Of a stretch of 7,091 nt of DNA, positions 1-5,677 are shown in pieces; the first letter of the stretch is position 1, and each line of letters begins with the position of its first letter. The stretch comes from Candidatus Heimdallarchaeota archaeon (GTDB lineage: Archaea > Asgardarchaeota > Heimdallarchaeia > JABLTI01), in the NCBI GenBank assembly GCA_030671945.1, contig DAOVHJ010000129.1:1-7091 (forward strand), in the 5' to 3' direction. The notes below the pieces were generated by a model. That model did no database searches. It saw only the letters and a program-made list of their open reading frames with translations, and was not told where the DNA came from. A program made the position numbers and the translations under genes.

Positions 1-130
1 TATGGCTGCATTATATGAAGGGAAGAATCATCCAAAAGCTTTCCATCATATAGAAGGGCTTAGTGGTATGGATGTTACAGCAGAATATGCTGCAGGTTTG
101 GTCGAAAAAGACCTTGAAACCTTAAAGTGA
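1..130 (+). CDS. porA: Pyruvate:ferredoxin oxidoreductase alpha subunit, C-terminal end (partial)
   Basis: The open frame enters at the left edge (first full codon at 2) and ends at TGA 128-130, giving 42 residues, MAALYEG... to ...EKDLETLK. This tail alone is not diagnostic. The assignment rests on position: it lies directly before a clear PorB gene on the same strand, with 10 bases between its stop and the PorB ATG. In archaea the oxidoreductase is encoded as separate gamma, delta, alpha and beta genes, with alpha normally preceding beta. The alpha subunit supplies the domains that, with beta, hold thiamine diphosphate and bind the 2-oxoacid and CoA in the cytoplasm. It could be the alpha subunit of another 2-oxoacid oxidoreductase if the beta subunit has a different substrate. 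Confidence 0.72.
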   Translation, partial: MAALYEGKNHPKAFHHIEGLSGMDVTAEYAAGLVEKDLETLK

Positions 131-134
131 GGTG
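129..134 (+). promoter_or_regulatory. Ribosome binding site of porB
   Basis: GAGGTG overlaps the porA stop codon and lies 6 bases before ATG 141. It matches the archaeal Shine-Dalgarno core. This favours ATG 141 over the in-frame GTG at 132, which would sit inside the site itself. The arrangement implies translational coupling of porA and porB. Confidence 0.7.
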
Positions 135-140
135 CAAAAA

Positions 141-1046
141 ATGGTTACAACTAAAGAAATTTTAAAACTTCCAGAACCAATCCTTCCAGGTCATGCTGCA
201 TGTGCTGGTTGTTCATCATCACTAGGATTGCGATATGCTTTGAAAGCTCTTGGTGATGATGTTATCATGTCTATCCCAGCATGTTGTACATCTGTTTGGC
301 AAGGTCCATATCCGAAATCAGCAATTACTGTTCCAGTATTAAACATAGCTTTTGCAGCAGCTGCATCTGCTGCTTCAGGTATTACTGCCGCTCTAGATAT
401 CAAAGGCAAAAAGGACACAACAGTTCTTGCTTGGGCTGGAGATGGTGGAAGCGTTGATATAGGTCTAGCAGCAATATCTGGTGCTGCAGAAAGAAACGAG
501 AATATGATCTATGTCACTTATTCAAATGAAAGTTATAGTAACACTGGTGTTCAGAAATCAGGTGCAACACCCCCCGGAGCGAGAACAAAAACAACTCCAA
601 AAGGTCGTGTTGGTTATCCAAAAGACATTTCCCTTATCATGTGGACACACAACTTGCCTTATGTGGCAACAGCTTGTACTTCTTATCCTCGTGATTTCAT
701 TGAGAAACTCAGAAAAGCACAAACAATGGATGGCTTCAAATTTATTTACTTATTAGCACCTTGTGCTATTGGTTGGCGTTTCCCATCTGAAAAAACAATT
801 GAAGTTGGAAAATTAGCTGTAGAAACCGGTGCCCATATTCTTTGGGAAGCTATTGATGGAGACATAGAACTTTCAAGACTCAGCAAAAGATACGAAGACC
901 CCTCAAAACGCAAACCACTAGATGATTATTTGAAACTCCAAGGCAGGTATAGAGGAATTGGTGGTGAATTACTACAATCCTATAGAGATTACATTGATCA
1001 TCAATGGGCAATTATAACATCATTAGCCAATATAAAGAAAAAATAA
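141..1046 (+). CDS. porB: Pyruvate:ferredoxin oxidoreductase beta subunit
   Basis: The beta subunit of 2-oxoacid:ferredoxin oxidoreductase binds thiamine diphosphate and one [4Fe-4S] cluster. With the other subunits it converts pyruvate and CoA to acetyl-CoA, CO2 and reduced ferredoxin in the cytoplasm. Counting from ATG 141 (301 residues), a CxxC pair at C21 and C24 in AACAGC, a cysteine at C48/C49 (PACCTS) and C208 (LAPCAIG) match the four-cysteine cluster pattern of the family. GDGG at 100-103, followed by YSNESYSNTG around 127-136, is the thiamine diphosphate and Mg-binding motif. Length is normal for PorB. The start was chosen for the GAGGTG site; GTG 132 would add three residues. It is co-transcribed with porA and ends before a hairpin. 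Pyruvate is the likely substrate from overall resemblance, but 2-ketoisovalerate or another 2-oxoacid cannot be excluded. Confidence 0.92.
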   Translation: MVTTKEILKLPEPILPGHAACAGCSSSLGLRYALKALGDDVIMSIPACCTSVWQGPYPKSAITVPVLNIAFAAAASAASGITAALDIKGKKDTTVLAWAGDGGSVDIGLAAISGAAERNENMIYVTYSNESYSNTGVQKSGATPPGARTKTTPKGRVGYPKDISLIMWTHNLPYVATACTSYPRDFIEKLRKAQTMDGFKFIYLLAPCAIGWRFPSEKTIEVGKLAVETGAHILWEAIDGDIELSRLSKRYEDPSKRKPLDDYLKLQGRYRGIGGELLQSYRDYIDHQWAIITSLANIKKK

Positions 1047-1051
1047 AAAAT

Positions 1052-1085
1052 AGAAGCATAACCATGCTTCTCTTACTTTCTTTTT
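1052..1085. terminator. Hairpin terminator between porB and the convergent hydrolase gene
   Basis: GAAGCAT (1053-1059) and ATGCTTC (1064-1070) form a stem around the loop AACC, extended by the pair A1052-T1071. Reading plus, the stem is followed by TCTTACTTTCTTTTT (1071-1085). Reading minus, it is followed by the complement of the A-rich run at 1041-1051. It can therefore end both convergent transcripts. The structure is seen; termination is inferred. Confidence 0.65.
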
Positions 1086-1095
1086 ATCAATCCTT

Positions 1096-1761
1096 TTACC
1101 AATATTCCATCATATTTTTGGCAGTGAGAATATTCTCCCTAACTTTCTGATGTAAATCGGGTCCATGACCACTGTATAAATGCTCAATATCTAGCTTTGA
1201 TAATTTATCCAGGGTAGCAATCATTTCCCACCGATCACCTGTTGGAAAATCAACTCTTCCACAAGCTCCACCAGCAAATACTACATCACCTGCGAATAAA
1301 CTTTTAGTGTTAGTTTCATAGAGAACAGCAGATCCATCGGTATGTCCGGGAGAATAAATTACCTTCAATTCGGAATCTGAAAACTTGATAATATCTCCAT
1401 CTGCATATATTTTGTTCACAGTATAGGAAATTTTTCCATGGTATTTGGAAAGAAGTGTAATTTCATCTCGAGTATTTATATGGTTAGCTGCGAGTTCACT
1501 TGCACTGTAAGTTATTTTCTGGAATTTCTTGAGGTTATCTTCCCCCCAAATATGGTCAAGATGACTGTGTGAAAGAAAAACTTCAAGTTCATAATCCTCA
1601 TATTTCTCACTTACTACTTTTTTCAAACTCTTCTTTAATGCGAATCTCGTTAATTTTCCAGTCATACCAAGATCAATAATGAATAGTTTTCCTTTGTTTT
1701 CATCACTTAAAATGAAGCAATTAGAGCACAATCCTCCGCCACGAACAACATCAACTTTCAT
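1096..1761 (-). CDS. Metallo-beta-lactamase-fold hydrolase (glyoxalase II-like)
   Basis: This 221-residue cytoplasmic protein has the full metallo-beta-lactamase metal set. HSHLDH at 65-70 is the HxHxDH motif, H140 lies in SPGHTDGS, D159 in FAGDVVF and H199 in SGHGP. These ligands hold two metal ions, usually zinc or iron, that activate water. The early NCFIL segment (14-18) and GRVDFPTGD (168-176) resemble hydroxyacylglutathione hydrolase-like thioesterases. The substrate is unknown: thioester hydrolysis is plausible, while a lactamase role is unlikely. There is no signal peptide. It is the second gene of an operon with the acetyltransferase. Its ATG follows that gene's TAA with no gap, and GGAGAG inside the upstream gene serves as its ribosome binding site. 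The family is easily recognised; the exact activity is not. Confidence 0.88.
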   Translation of the reverse strand: MKVDVVRGGGLCSNCFILSDENKGKLFIIDLGMTGKLTRFALKKSLKKVVSEKYEDYELEVFLSHSHLDHIWGEDNLKKFQKITYSASELAANHINTRDEITLLSKYHGKISYTVNKIYADGDIIKFSDSELKVIYSPGHTDGSAVLYETNTKSLFAGDVVFAGGACGRVDFPTGDRWEMIATLDKLSKLDIEHLYSGHGPDLHQKVRENILTAKNMMEYW

Positions 1762-2274
1762 TTAATCTTCTCTCCAAAGATTCTTCTCCATAACTAAAAC
1801 AACGTTGCCTTTTCTCATTCTCTTATGAAATATTTTATACCCACGATGAAGGTAAAAATCGACTAATTGCATATGATCTTCATATGTTTCCACAATAATT
1901 TTCTTCTTTTCCATTAAGCGAATTAAATGCTCTACAGATTCCACAATAAAAGAACCAAGTCCTTTGTTTTGCATTTCTTCCCTTATTGCTATTTTCTGAA
2001 CTTCCATTAATCCGAAATTAGTATTTTCTTTTATAGTAAAAGTCCCAATGAGTTTTCCTTCATATAAAACTGAATATACAGTGTTATTCTCTACTCTCTC
2101 TTGTACCTTCTCTTCTGTTTCCTGCATACCTCGAGGTTTTCTTCCTAAAATTGGTTCAATTGGTGTGTATGCTTCCACGATGATTTCTTTTAAAATTGGA
2201 ATCTCTTCTTTCTTGGAAAGCCTGATTTCGGTTTTTTTCATCCATTCTTCTTTTAGAAAATCAGGGAGATGCAT
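1762..2274 (-). CDS. GNAT-family N-acetyltransferase
   Basis: A 170-residue Gcn5-related acetyltransferase, which would move an acetyl group from acetyl-CoA to an amine. The fold starts near residue 15 (TEIRLSKKEEI). The core strand GKLIGTFTIKE (73-83) is followed by VQKIAIREEMQNKGLGSFIVE (93-113), where QNKGLG is the Q/RxxGxG/A acetyl-CoA pyrophosphate loop. The C-terminal VDFYLHRGYKIFHKRM matches the usual 'FYxxxGF' end of the family. The acceptor cannot be told from sequence: small molecule, peptide or protein N-terminus are all possible. ATG 2274 was chosen because a TATA-like box places transcription start about 11 bases before it. The in-frame ATG at 2241 (M12) fits the domain boundary equally well and would remove 11 residues. 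It is the promoter-proximal gene of the operon with the MBL-fold hydrolase. Confidence 0.82.
   Translation of the reverse strand: MHLPDFLKEEWMKKTEIRLSKKEEIPILKEIIVEAYTPIEPILGRKPRGMQETEEKVQERVENNTVYSVLYEGKLIGTFTIKENTNFGLMEVQKIAIREEMQNKGLGSFIVESVEHLIRLMEKKKIIVETYEDHMQLVDFYLHRGYKIFHKRMRKGNVVLVMEKNLWRED
1770..1775 (-). promoter_or_regulatory. Ribosome binding site of the MBL-fold hydrolase gene
   Basis: On the minus strand GGAGAG lies 8 bases before the ATG at 1761, within the last codons of the acetyltransferase gene. It fixes the hydrolase start and shows that the two genes are read from one mRNA. Confidence 0.65.
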
Positions 2275-2304
2275 TTTTCTACAACCTATCTTCTTATTGC
2301 TTCT

Positions 2305-2316
2305 TTTATATTAAAA
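2305..2316 (-). promoter_or_regulatory. Candidate archaeal TATA box for the GNAT/MBL operon
   Basis: On the minus strand TTTTAATATAAA is close to the archaeal TATA consensus. With the usual 25-26 bases from box centre to start site, transcription would begin near 2285, giving a leader of about 11 bases before ATG 2274. This is a pattern match only. Confidence 0.5.
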
Positions 2317-2400
2317 CTCTATGAATCATTTCTTTAATTCACATCTCAGAATTAGATTTTGAAATAGCTTTTTTAAAGGGAGAAAATTATCATTTTACGG

Positions 2401-2410
2401 TTATTTAAAT
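2401..2410 (+). promoter_or_regulatory. Candidate TATA box for the M24 peptidase gene
   Basis: TTATTTAAAT lies 28 bases before the TTG start at 2438 and would place transcription start near 2431, a leader of under 10 bases. That start would leave the GGGTG at 2426-2430 outside the mRNA. The box and that ribosome binding site are therefore alternatives unless an upstream box such as TTTTTTAAAG near 2370-2379 is also used. Confidence 0.35.
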
Positions 2411-2425
2411 CAATAAACAGAATAC

Positions 2426-2430
2426 GGGTG
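2426..2430 (+). promoter_or_regulatory. Possible ribosome binding site for the TTG start
   Basis: GGGTG sits 7 bases before TTG 2438. It can pair with the end of archaeal 16S rRNA through GGTG. It favours TTG 2438 over ATG 2462, which has no purine-rich site before it. Confidence 0.4.
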
Positions 2431-2437
2431 TAGTAAA

Positions 2438-3568
2438 TTGCGACCAATAACTCAAGATAAAATGGATAAATTAACGATTTTTATGAAGAACAACAACATA
2501 GATCTAATCTATATTGCTGATTGGGAAAGTGCTCGAGATGTCAATATGCGATATCTTACCGGTCACATCATGGATGCAAATCTCATTATAACCTCAGGGG
2601 GAGAAACAATGTTGCTCCCATGGGATGTTGATTTAGCAGAAGATCATGCACAAGTAGATACTTTAGTGACTGATAAAGACTCAAGGCATAATCCAGCTGA
2701 TTACGTAAAAGAAGTAGCTAAAAAAGACAATCCAGTGATTGGTGTTAATCTAGGTATTCCTTATAGATATATCTTAGAAATTAAAAGAAAAATTCCTGGA
2801 GTAAAATTCTTTGAAGAACCACATAAGTTAGCAGATACATTCCGAAATCTTCGAGCTACTAAAAGCCCCCAGGAATTGGAGAAATTAATTGAAGCCGGTA
2901 AAATTGGAAATAAGGCTATAAATGACATACGAAAATTTGCTGAAGAAAAAGATGGCACAGAAAATGATTTATCATTTTTAGTAATGAAGAAAATGCGAGA
3001 ATATGGTGCAGAAGAAAATTCATTTCCATCTCTTGTTGCAAACGTTACCAGATCTCATATGATTCATTGTCATCCCTCTGCAGGCAACAGCAAATACTCA
3101 GAGAATGGTCTGGCATTGATTGATTATGGAGCTCGCATTGATGGTTATGTTTGTGATATTACAATACCACTTTCATTTGGTAAACTAACAGCTGAGCAAG
3201 AAAAAATAAAGAAAACTTGTTTCAAAGCTTATGAGGAAGCAATCGCTGCTATCGAAGTTGGTGTTCCACTCTGGAAAATCTCTCAAGCTGCAGTTGATGT
3301 TATTGAAGCTGCTGGTTATCATATGCCTCATGGTTTGGGTCATGGATTAGGCTTAACTGTTCACGATTCTCCTGGCATAAGACAAAAACCCACTGAACCG
3401 GAAAGATTAGAAGTCTGGAGTGAAGTTCTCATTGAGGAAGGAATGGTCTTTACCATTGAACCTGGAGTCTATGTCAAAGGTTTAGGTGGACAACGACTTG
3501 AAAATGATGTTATGATTCGAAATGGAAAAGTCGAAGTTTATACAAATTCAGAACCCATTGAAATCTAA
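2438..3568 (+). CDS. M24-family metallopeptidase, Xaa-Pro dipeptidase/aminopeptidase P type
   Basis: A 376-residue cytoplasmic 'pita-bread' peptidase that would release residues next to proline using two metal ions. The N-terminal creatinase-like domain covers roughly 1-135 and the catalytic domain the rest, joined by LRATKSPQELEKL, the usual linker motif. All five metal ligands are visible: D229 (LIDYG), D240 (VCDIT), H302 (HGLGHGLG), E341 (TIEPGVY) and E355 (QRLEND). H212 and H309 fit the conserved substrate-site histidines. Length is normal for prolidases. The TTG start is preferred because GGGTG precedes it and an in-frame TAA at 2414 excludes anything earlier; ATG 2462 is the alternative. 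It is monocistronic, divergent from the acetyltransferase operon and convergent with PadR. Family is certain; the choice between dipeptidase and aminopeptidase is not. Confidence 0.93.
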   Translation: MRPITQDKMDKLTIFMKNNNIDLIYIADWESARDVNMRYLTGHIMDANLIITSGGETMLLPWDVDLAEDHAQVDTLVTDKDSRHNPADYVKEVAKKDNPVIGVNLGIPYRYILEIKRKIPGVKFFEEPHKLADTFRNLRATKSPQELEKLIEAGKIGNKAINDIRKFAEEKDGTENDLSFLVMKKMREYGAEENSFPSLVANVTRSHMIHCHPSAGNSKYSENGLALIDYGARIDGYVCDITIPLSFGKLTAEQEKIKKTCFKAYEEAIAAIEVGVPLWKISQAAVDVIEAAGYHMPHGLGHGLGLTVHDSPGIRQKPTEPERLEVWSEVLIEEGMVFTIEPGVYVKGLGGQRLENDVMIRNGKVEVYTNSEPIEI

Positions 3569-3580
3569 TAAATCTAAACT

Positions 3581-3620
3581 AAGCAAATGCTTGTCATTTG
3601 CTTCTTCTTTTCATTTTGTT
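3581..3620. terminator. Hairpin terminator between the M24 peptidase and padR-type genes
   Basis: AAGCAAATG (3581-3589) pairs with CATTTGCTT (3595-3603) in a perfect 9-bp stem with loop CTTGT. It is followed on the plus strand by a T-rich tail reaching into the end of the convergent regulator gene. On the minus strand the complement of 3568-3580 is also T-rich but weaker. It sits 12 bases after the peptidase stop. Confidence 0.68.
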
Positions 3621-3985
3621 TTATCAAAAACTTTTGACATTATTTCTTCAAAAAGACCTTTAGCTTCCTTCATTGCTTTTTTACCTGCAGAAGTTATTGC
3701 ATAATATTTTCTATCAGGTCTTCCTTCTGGATTGTCTAGAACATGAGAAGTTACTAAGTTATCTTTCTCGAGTTTGTAAAGAATGGTATAAGAAGTAACT
3801 GTTGCAGGTTCAAAACCGAATCTAGTTTTAATTGATTCTTTTAATTCGTATCCGTACATTTCTTTCTCTTGCAATAATCTAAGAATGTAAATCCATAAAT
3901 TATCTATAGATGTCTTCTTCTTCAATCGTTTGAAAGCTCTAGAACCATCTTTCAGATCATCATTTTCTAAATAACTCGAGTTCAT
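3611..3985 (-). CDS. PadR-family transcriptional regulator
   Basis: A small DNA-binding repressor of 124 residues from ATG 3985. The PadR winged helix is clear: LWIYILRLLQEKEMYGYEL is the typical opening 'ILxLL..xxMYGYEL' helix pair. PATVTSYTILYKLEKDNLV is the recognition helix region, and EGRPDRKYYAITSAGKKAM forms the wing ('GRPxRKYYxIT.xG'). The C-terminal helix that usually dimerises the protein is short, to KVFDKTK. About 25 polar and basic residues precede the domain (to RLKKKTS), more than in many PadR proteins. An in-frame TTG at 3997 would add four residues; ATG is favoured because a TATA-like box puts the transcript start at about 3994. It stands alone, divergent from S26e, with a palindrome upstream that suggests autoregulation. 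Its signal is not evident. Confidence 0.9.
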   Translation of the reverse strand: MNSSYLENDDLKDGSRAFKRLKKKTSIDNLWIYILRLLQEKEMYGYELKESIKTRFGFEPATVTSYTILYKLEKDNLVTSHVLDNPEGRPDRKYYAITSAGKKAMKEAKGLFEEIMSKVFDKTK

Positions 3986-4013
3986 GTTATCAATCAACCT
4001 ACAAACTTCTTAA

Positions 4014-4023
4014 TGTATTAAAG
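4014..4023 (-). promoter_or_regulatory. Candidate TATA box for the PadR-family gene
   Basis: On the minus strand TTTAATACAT lies about 33 bases before ATG 3985, predicting a start site near 3994 and a leader of about 9 bases. This supports ATG over the upstream TTG. It is a pattern match only. Confidence 0.35.
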
Positions 4024-4030
4024 TTCTGTT

Positions 4031-4048
4031 CTTTTAGATATCTAATAG
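4031..4048. promoter_or_regulatory. Palindrome, candidate PadR operator
   Basis: TTAGATATCTAA (4034-4045) is a perfect 12-base palindrome. It extends to 18 bases with a single mismatched pair (4033/4046). It lies 8 bases upstream of the likely TATA box of the regulator gene, where a dimeric repressor would interfere with TBP/TFB. The symmetry is seen; operator function is inferred. Confidence 0.4.
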
Positions 4049-4112
4049 TAGAAAAAAGTTTTCCCATACGGCAAATTTACACAATATTTCTCTTTTCAAG
4101 TTAAACGTAAAT

Positions 4113-4121
4113 CTTTAATAT
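4113..4121 (+). promoter_or_regulatory. Candidate TATA box for the S26e gene
   Basis: CTTTAATAT is a TATA-like box. It would start transcription near 4143 and give a leader of about 50 bases. A second candidate, ACATATATTA at 4141-4150, would give a shorter leader of about 23 bases. I cannot choose between them. Confidence 0.35.
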
Positions 4122-4195
4122 GGTAACAGAACGATTTCAAACATATATTAGAAGAATATTAACTGGAACATATTATTTGTACCGGTCGTGAAATA

Positions 4196-4468
4196 ATGAC
4201 TAAAAAAAGAAAATCAGGCGGAAGAAGAAAAGGAAGTAAAGGCAAAGGTGGAAGAACTCAATGTTCATCTTGCGGTAGATTAGTTCCTTCTGACAAAATT
4301 AAGAAAGAAACAAAATATGTAACACTCATGGATCCAACTCTTGCAAGAGAATTGCGACAAGAAGGTACTTTTATTCCTCGAGAAAGAAGAACAAAGTATT
4401 ATTGTGTTTCGTGTGCAGTTCATAAAGGCAAAGTTAAAATTCGATCAAAAGCGACTCGAAAACTTTAG
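4196..4468 (+). CDS. rps26e: Small ribosomal subunit protein S26e (eS26)
   Basis: This 90-residue basic protein of the small ribosomal subunit in eukaryotes binds near the mRNA exit channel and the 16S/18S rRNA 3' end. The first 20 residues are a Lys/Arg/Gly-rich rRNA-binding tail. Two CxxC pairs, C23/C26 (CSSCGRLVPSDK) and C70/C73 (YYCVSCAVHKGKV), form the zinc ribbon; 'CxxCGRxVPxDKxIK' and 'YCVSCAxH' are S26e signatures. Length fits archaeal members. ATG 4196 is the only reasonable start, although the sequence before it (GGTCGTGA) is at best a loose ribosome binding site. The gene is present in TACK and Asgard archaea but missing from many euryarchaea, so it helps place the organism. It is followed by a hairpin and then the TrmY-like gene. 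Confidence 0.93.
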   Translation: MTKKRKSGGRRKGSKGKGGRTQCSSCGRLVPSDKIKKETKYVTLMDPTLARELRQEGTFIPRERRTKYYCVSCAVHKGKVKIRSKATRKL

Positions 4469-4498
4469 AATTAATATTAGTACGAAAGATGAGTATTA

Positions 4499-4516
4499 TT
4501 CCCTTTTCTAAGGGAA
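4499..4516 (+). terminator. Hairpin after the S26e gene
   Basis: TTCCCTT (4499-4505) pairs with AAGGGAA (4510-4516) around loop TTCT, starting 30 bases after the S26e stop. The sequence after it is only moderately T-rich and includes the likely TATA box of the next gene. Termination is probable rather than clear. Confidence 0.45.
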
Positions 4517-4517
4517 C

Positions 4518-4526
4518 TTTATACTA
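4518..4526 (+). promoter_or_regulatory. Candidate TATA box for the trmY-like gene
   Basis: TTTATACTA directly follows the hairpin and would set transcription start near 4547, about 22 bases before ATG 4569. It suggests that the methyltransferase gene has its own promoter rather than depending on read-through from S26e. Confidence 0.45.
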
Positions 4527-4568
4527 CATCTCTTTTACTAGTAAGATCGATTTTGTTAGGTTTTACTT

Positions 4569-5204
4569 ATGATTTCTTCAAAGAAGAAAGTAGTGACATT
4601 TTTGTTAGTTTTAGAAGAAGAAATACCACAAGTAACATTTTCTCTGAAAAATTTGCCCGGATCCTCAAAGATAGATGTAGTTGCTAGAAATATTCTTGCT
4701 ACCTTCCCATCAAACATTAATTTTGCTGTGAATTATATCGTTTTATTCACAAAAAATAATCCTGCCACTTTGACAGTTACAAATCTAGCAGATAGGGAAA
4801 AGCCATATGATGAAATTGAGGTTGCTTCTTTGATTAAAGAATCTCTTCAAATATTTCTCAAGCAGCAAGATAAAACTAATAATTGTATTGATCCATCTTT
4901 GCAATTCTTTAGTTGGCAGCATTTGAAAGATGCCAATTCATTATTCAACCAAATAAAAAATGATTGTGAATCTGTTTTCTATCTTCATGAAAATGGACAA
5001 CCAATAAATGATATAATACGAAATAAACAAATTGTAAATTCAAACTGCTTCATTTTTGGTGGACGTCATGATATATCCGCTGAAATAGAGAAATTAGTAG
5101 ACAGTATTGCAACAGCTCAAATTAGTCTTGGAAAACGATCATATTTAGCTTCAACCTGTATAACTTTTGTTTTGTTTGAGTTAGAAAAGCTTGAAAAAAA
5201 CTAA
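4569..5204 (+). CDS. trmY: TrmY-like tRNA (pseudouridine54-N1)-methyltransferase, SPOUT family
   Basis: TrmY methylates N1 of pseudouridine 54 in the T-loop of archaeal tRNAs with S-adenosylmethionine, after Pus10 has made the pseudouridine. This 211-residue protein follows the family layout from end to end. TFSLKNLPGSSKIDVVARNI (23-42) matches 'F.L.dLPGs.gRlDvl.R'; IKESLQIFL (89-97) matches the 'iirkAL' helix; FYLHENGQPINDI (137-149) matches 'l..LhedG.di.d'. The knot region NCFIFGGRHD (159-168) and ISLGKRSYLASTCITFVLFELEKL (185-208) stands where 'vFvlGDHxGf' and 'iSLgp..lhAdHCI.i.hn.LD' are expected. Length is normal. Differences are GGRHD for GDH and TC for HC, with the cysteine (C197) kept. 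This is recognised from memory of the family, not a search. ATG 4569 has only a weak GTTAGG before it. Confidence 0.8.
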   Translation: MISSKKKVVTFLLVLEEEIPQVTFSLKNLPGSSKIDVVARNILATFPSNINFAVNYIVLFTKNNPATLTVTNLADREKPYDEIEVASLIKESLQIFLKQQDKTNNCIDPSLQFFSWQHLKDANSLFNQIKNDCESVFYLHENGQPINDIIRNKQIVNSNCFIFGGRHDISAEIEKLVDSIATAQISLGKRSYLASTCITFVLFELEKLEKN

Positions 5205-5329
5205 ACCCCAACATTAAAAAGCAAGCAGATACTCTTTCTTCAATTGATAGTAATATTCAAATAAGCGTTAATATGTGCGTGAATTGAACGTTCTAAATAA
5301 ATTTAGCAAGTTTTCTCAAATTTGACTGA
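5205..5329 (+). promoter_or_regulatory. Intergenic region with a candidate UPF0147 promoter
   Basis: No gene or RNA was recognised here. CTAAATAAATTT (5293-5304) is a TATA-like box whose predicted start site near 5324 would give an almost leaderless mRNA for ATG 5330, in line with the lack of a ribosome binding site there. No convincing terminator follows the trmY-like gene, so read-through from it is also possible. Confidence 0.4.
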
Positions 5330-5611
5330 ATGGTTGTGGATGATGTGTCCGAAGATGAAGAATTAGCTTTAAGAATCTTGAAAGATATTAGCGAAGATAC
5401 AAGCGTTCCAAGAAATATTCGCAGGAGCGCAAGCGATGCTTTAACTATGCTAGGAAATGTTGTACAAGAACCCTCTCGAGCAATTAGAGCAAATGTTGCT
5501 ACCAGCATTTTAGAAGAAACTAGTCTAGATCCAAATTGCCCAGTTCATGCTAGAACTTTAATTTGGAAGACTATATCAATACTTGAAACAATTAGAGACA
5601 TCGAAGAATAG
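5330..5611 (+). CDS. UPF0147 family protein
   Basis: A 93-residue acidic, all-helical protein of the archaeal UPF0147 family (COG1698), whose function is unknown. The family signature is plain. EDTSVPRNIRRSASDAL (23-39) matches 'eDtsVPrNiRraa..a'. RANVATSILEETSLDPNCPVHARTLIW (54-80) matches 'Ra..ai.iLdEisnDPNmP.HaRtlIW', a near-constant block across archaea. Length is normal. ATG 5330 is the first possible start after an in-frame TAA at 5294. It has no Shine-Dalgarno site and probably a very short leader. It follows the TrmY-like methyltransferase and S26e on the same strand, consistent with a translation-related neighbourhood, but that gives no function. It contains no cysteine pairs or catalytic motif and is likely a structural or binding protein. 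The gene ends inside a terminator hairpin. Confidence 0.93.
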   Translation: MVVDDVSEDEELALRILKDISEDTSVPRNIRRSASDALTMLGNVVQEPSRAIRANVATSILEETSLDPNCPVHARTLIWKTISILETIRDIEE

Positions 5612-5637
5612 ATTTATTCTTCTTATTTTTCATTTTG
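5603..5637 (+). terminator. Hairpin terminator of the UPF0147 gene
   Basis: GAAGAATA (5603-5610) and TATTCTTC (5615-5622) form a perfect 8-bp stem with loop GATT, followed by TTATTTTTCATTTTG. The stem includes the UPF0147 stop codon TAG (5609-5611). On the minus strand the downstream side is not T-rich, so this one appears to serve only the plus strand. Confidence 0.7.
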
Positions 5638-5677
5638 ATTATCTTTGATGCTTTTAAATTTTAATCGAACACGTAAT

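Noticed and set aside
191..418. Minus-strand open frame opposite porB
   Set aside because: It lies wholly within the conserved porB coding region and its product is Ala-rich shadow sequence with no family resemblance.
511..756. Second plus-strand open frame inside porB
   Set aside because: Out-of-frame overlap with the strongly conserved thiamine diphosphate region of porB; no ribosome binding site or motif.
2048..2314. Plus-strand open frame across the start of the acetyltransferase gene
   Set aside because: Antisense to the GNAT coding sequence; the composition reflects the complement of Lys/Glu codons.
2761..2958. Minus-strand open frame inside the M24 peptidase gene
   Set aside because: Antisense shadow of a conserved enzyme; no independent support.
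3522..3704. Plus-strand open frame across the peptidase end and the PadR gene end
   Set aside because: Overlaps two convincing genes and a terminator hairpin; no family resemblance.
5239..5288. Inverted repeat TTCAATT...AATTGAA before UPF0147
   Set aside because: Only seven bases per arm with a 36-base spacer in AT-rich DNA; expected by chance.
5321..5347. CTGA and GATGATG near the UPF0147 start, like C/D box guide RNA elements
   Set aside because: The order is wrong (D-like before C-like), the C box is imperfect, and the region is coding.
5293..5508. Minus-strand open frame opposite the UPF0147 gene
   Set aside because: Antisense to the invariant UPF0147 blocks, and its end overlaps that gene's promoter region.
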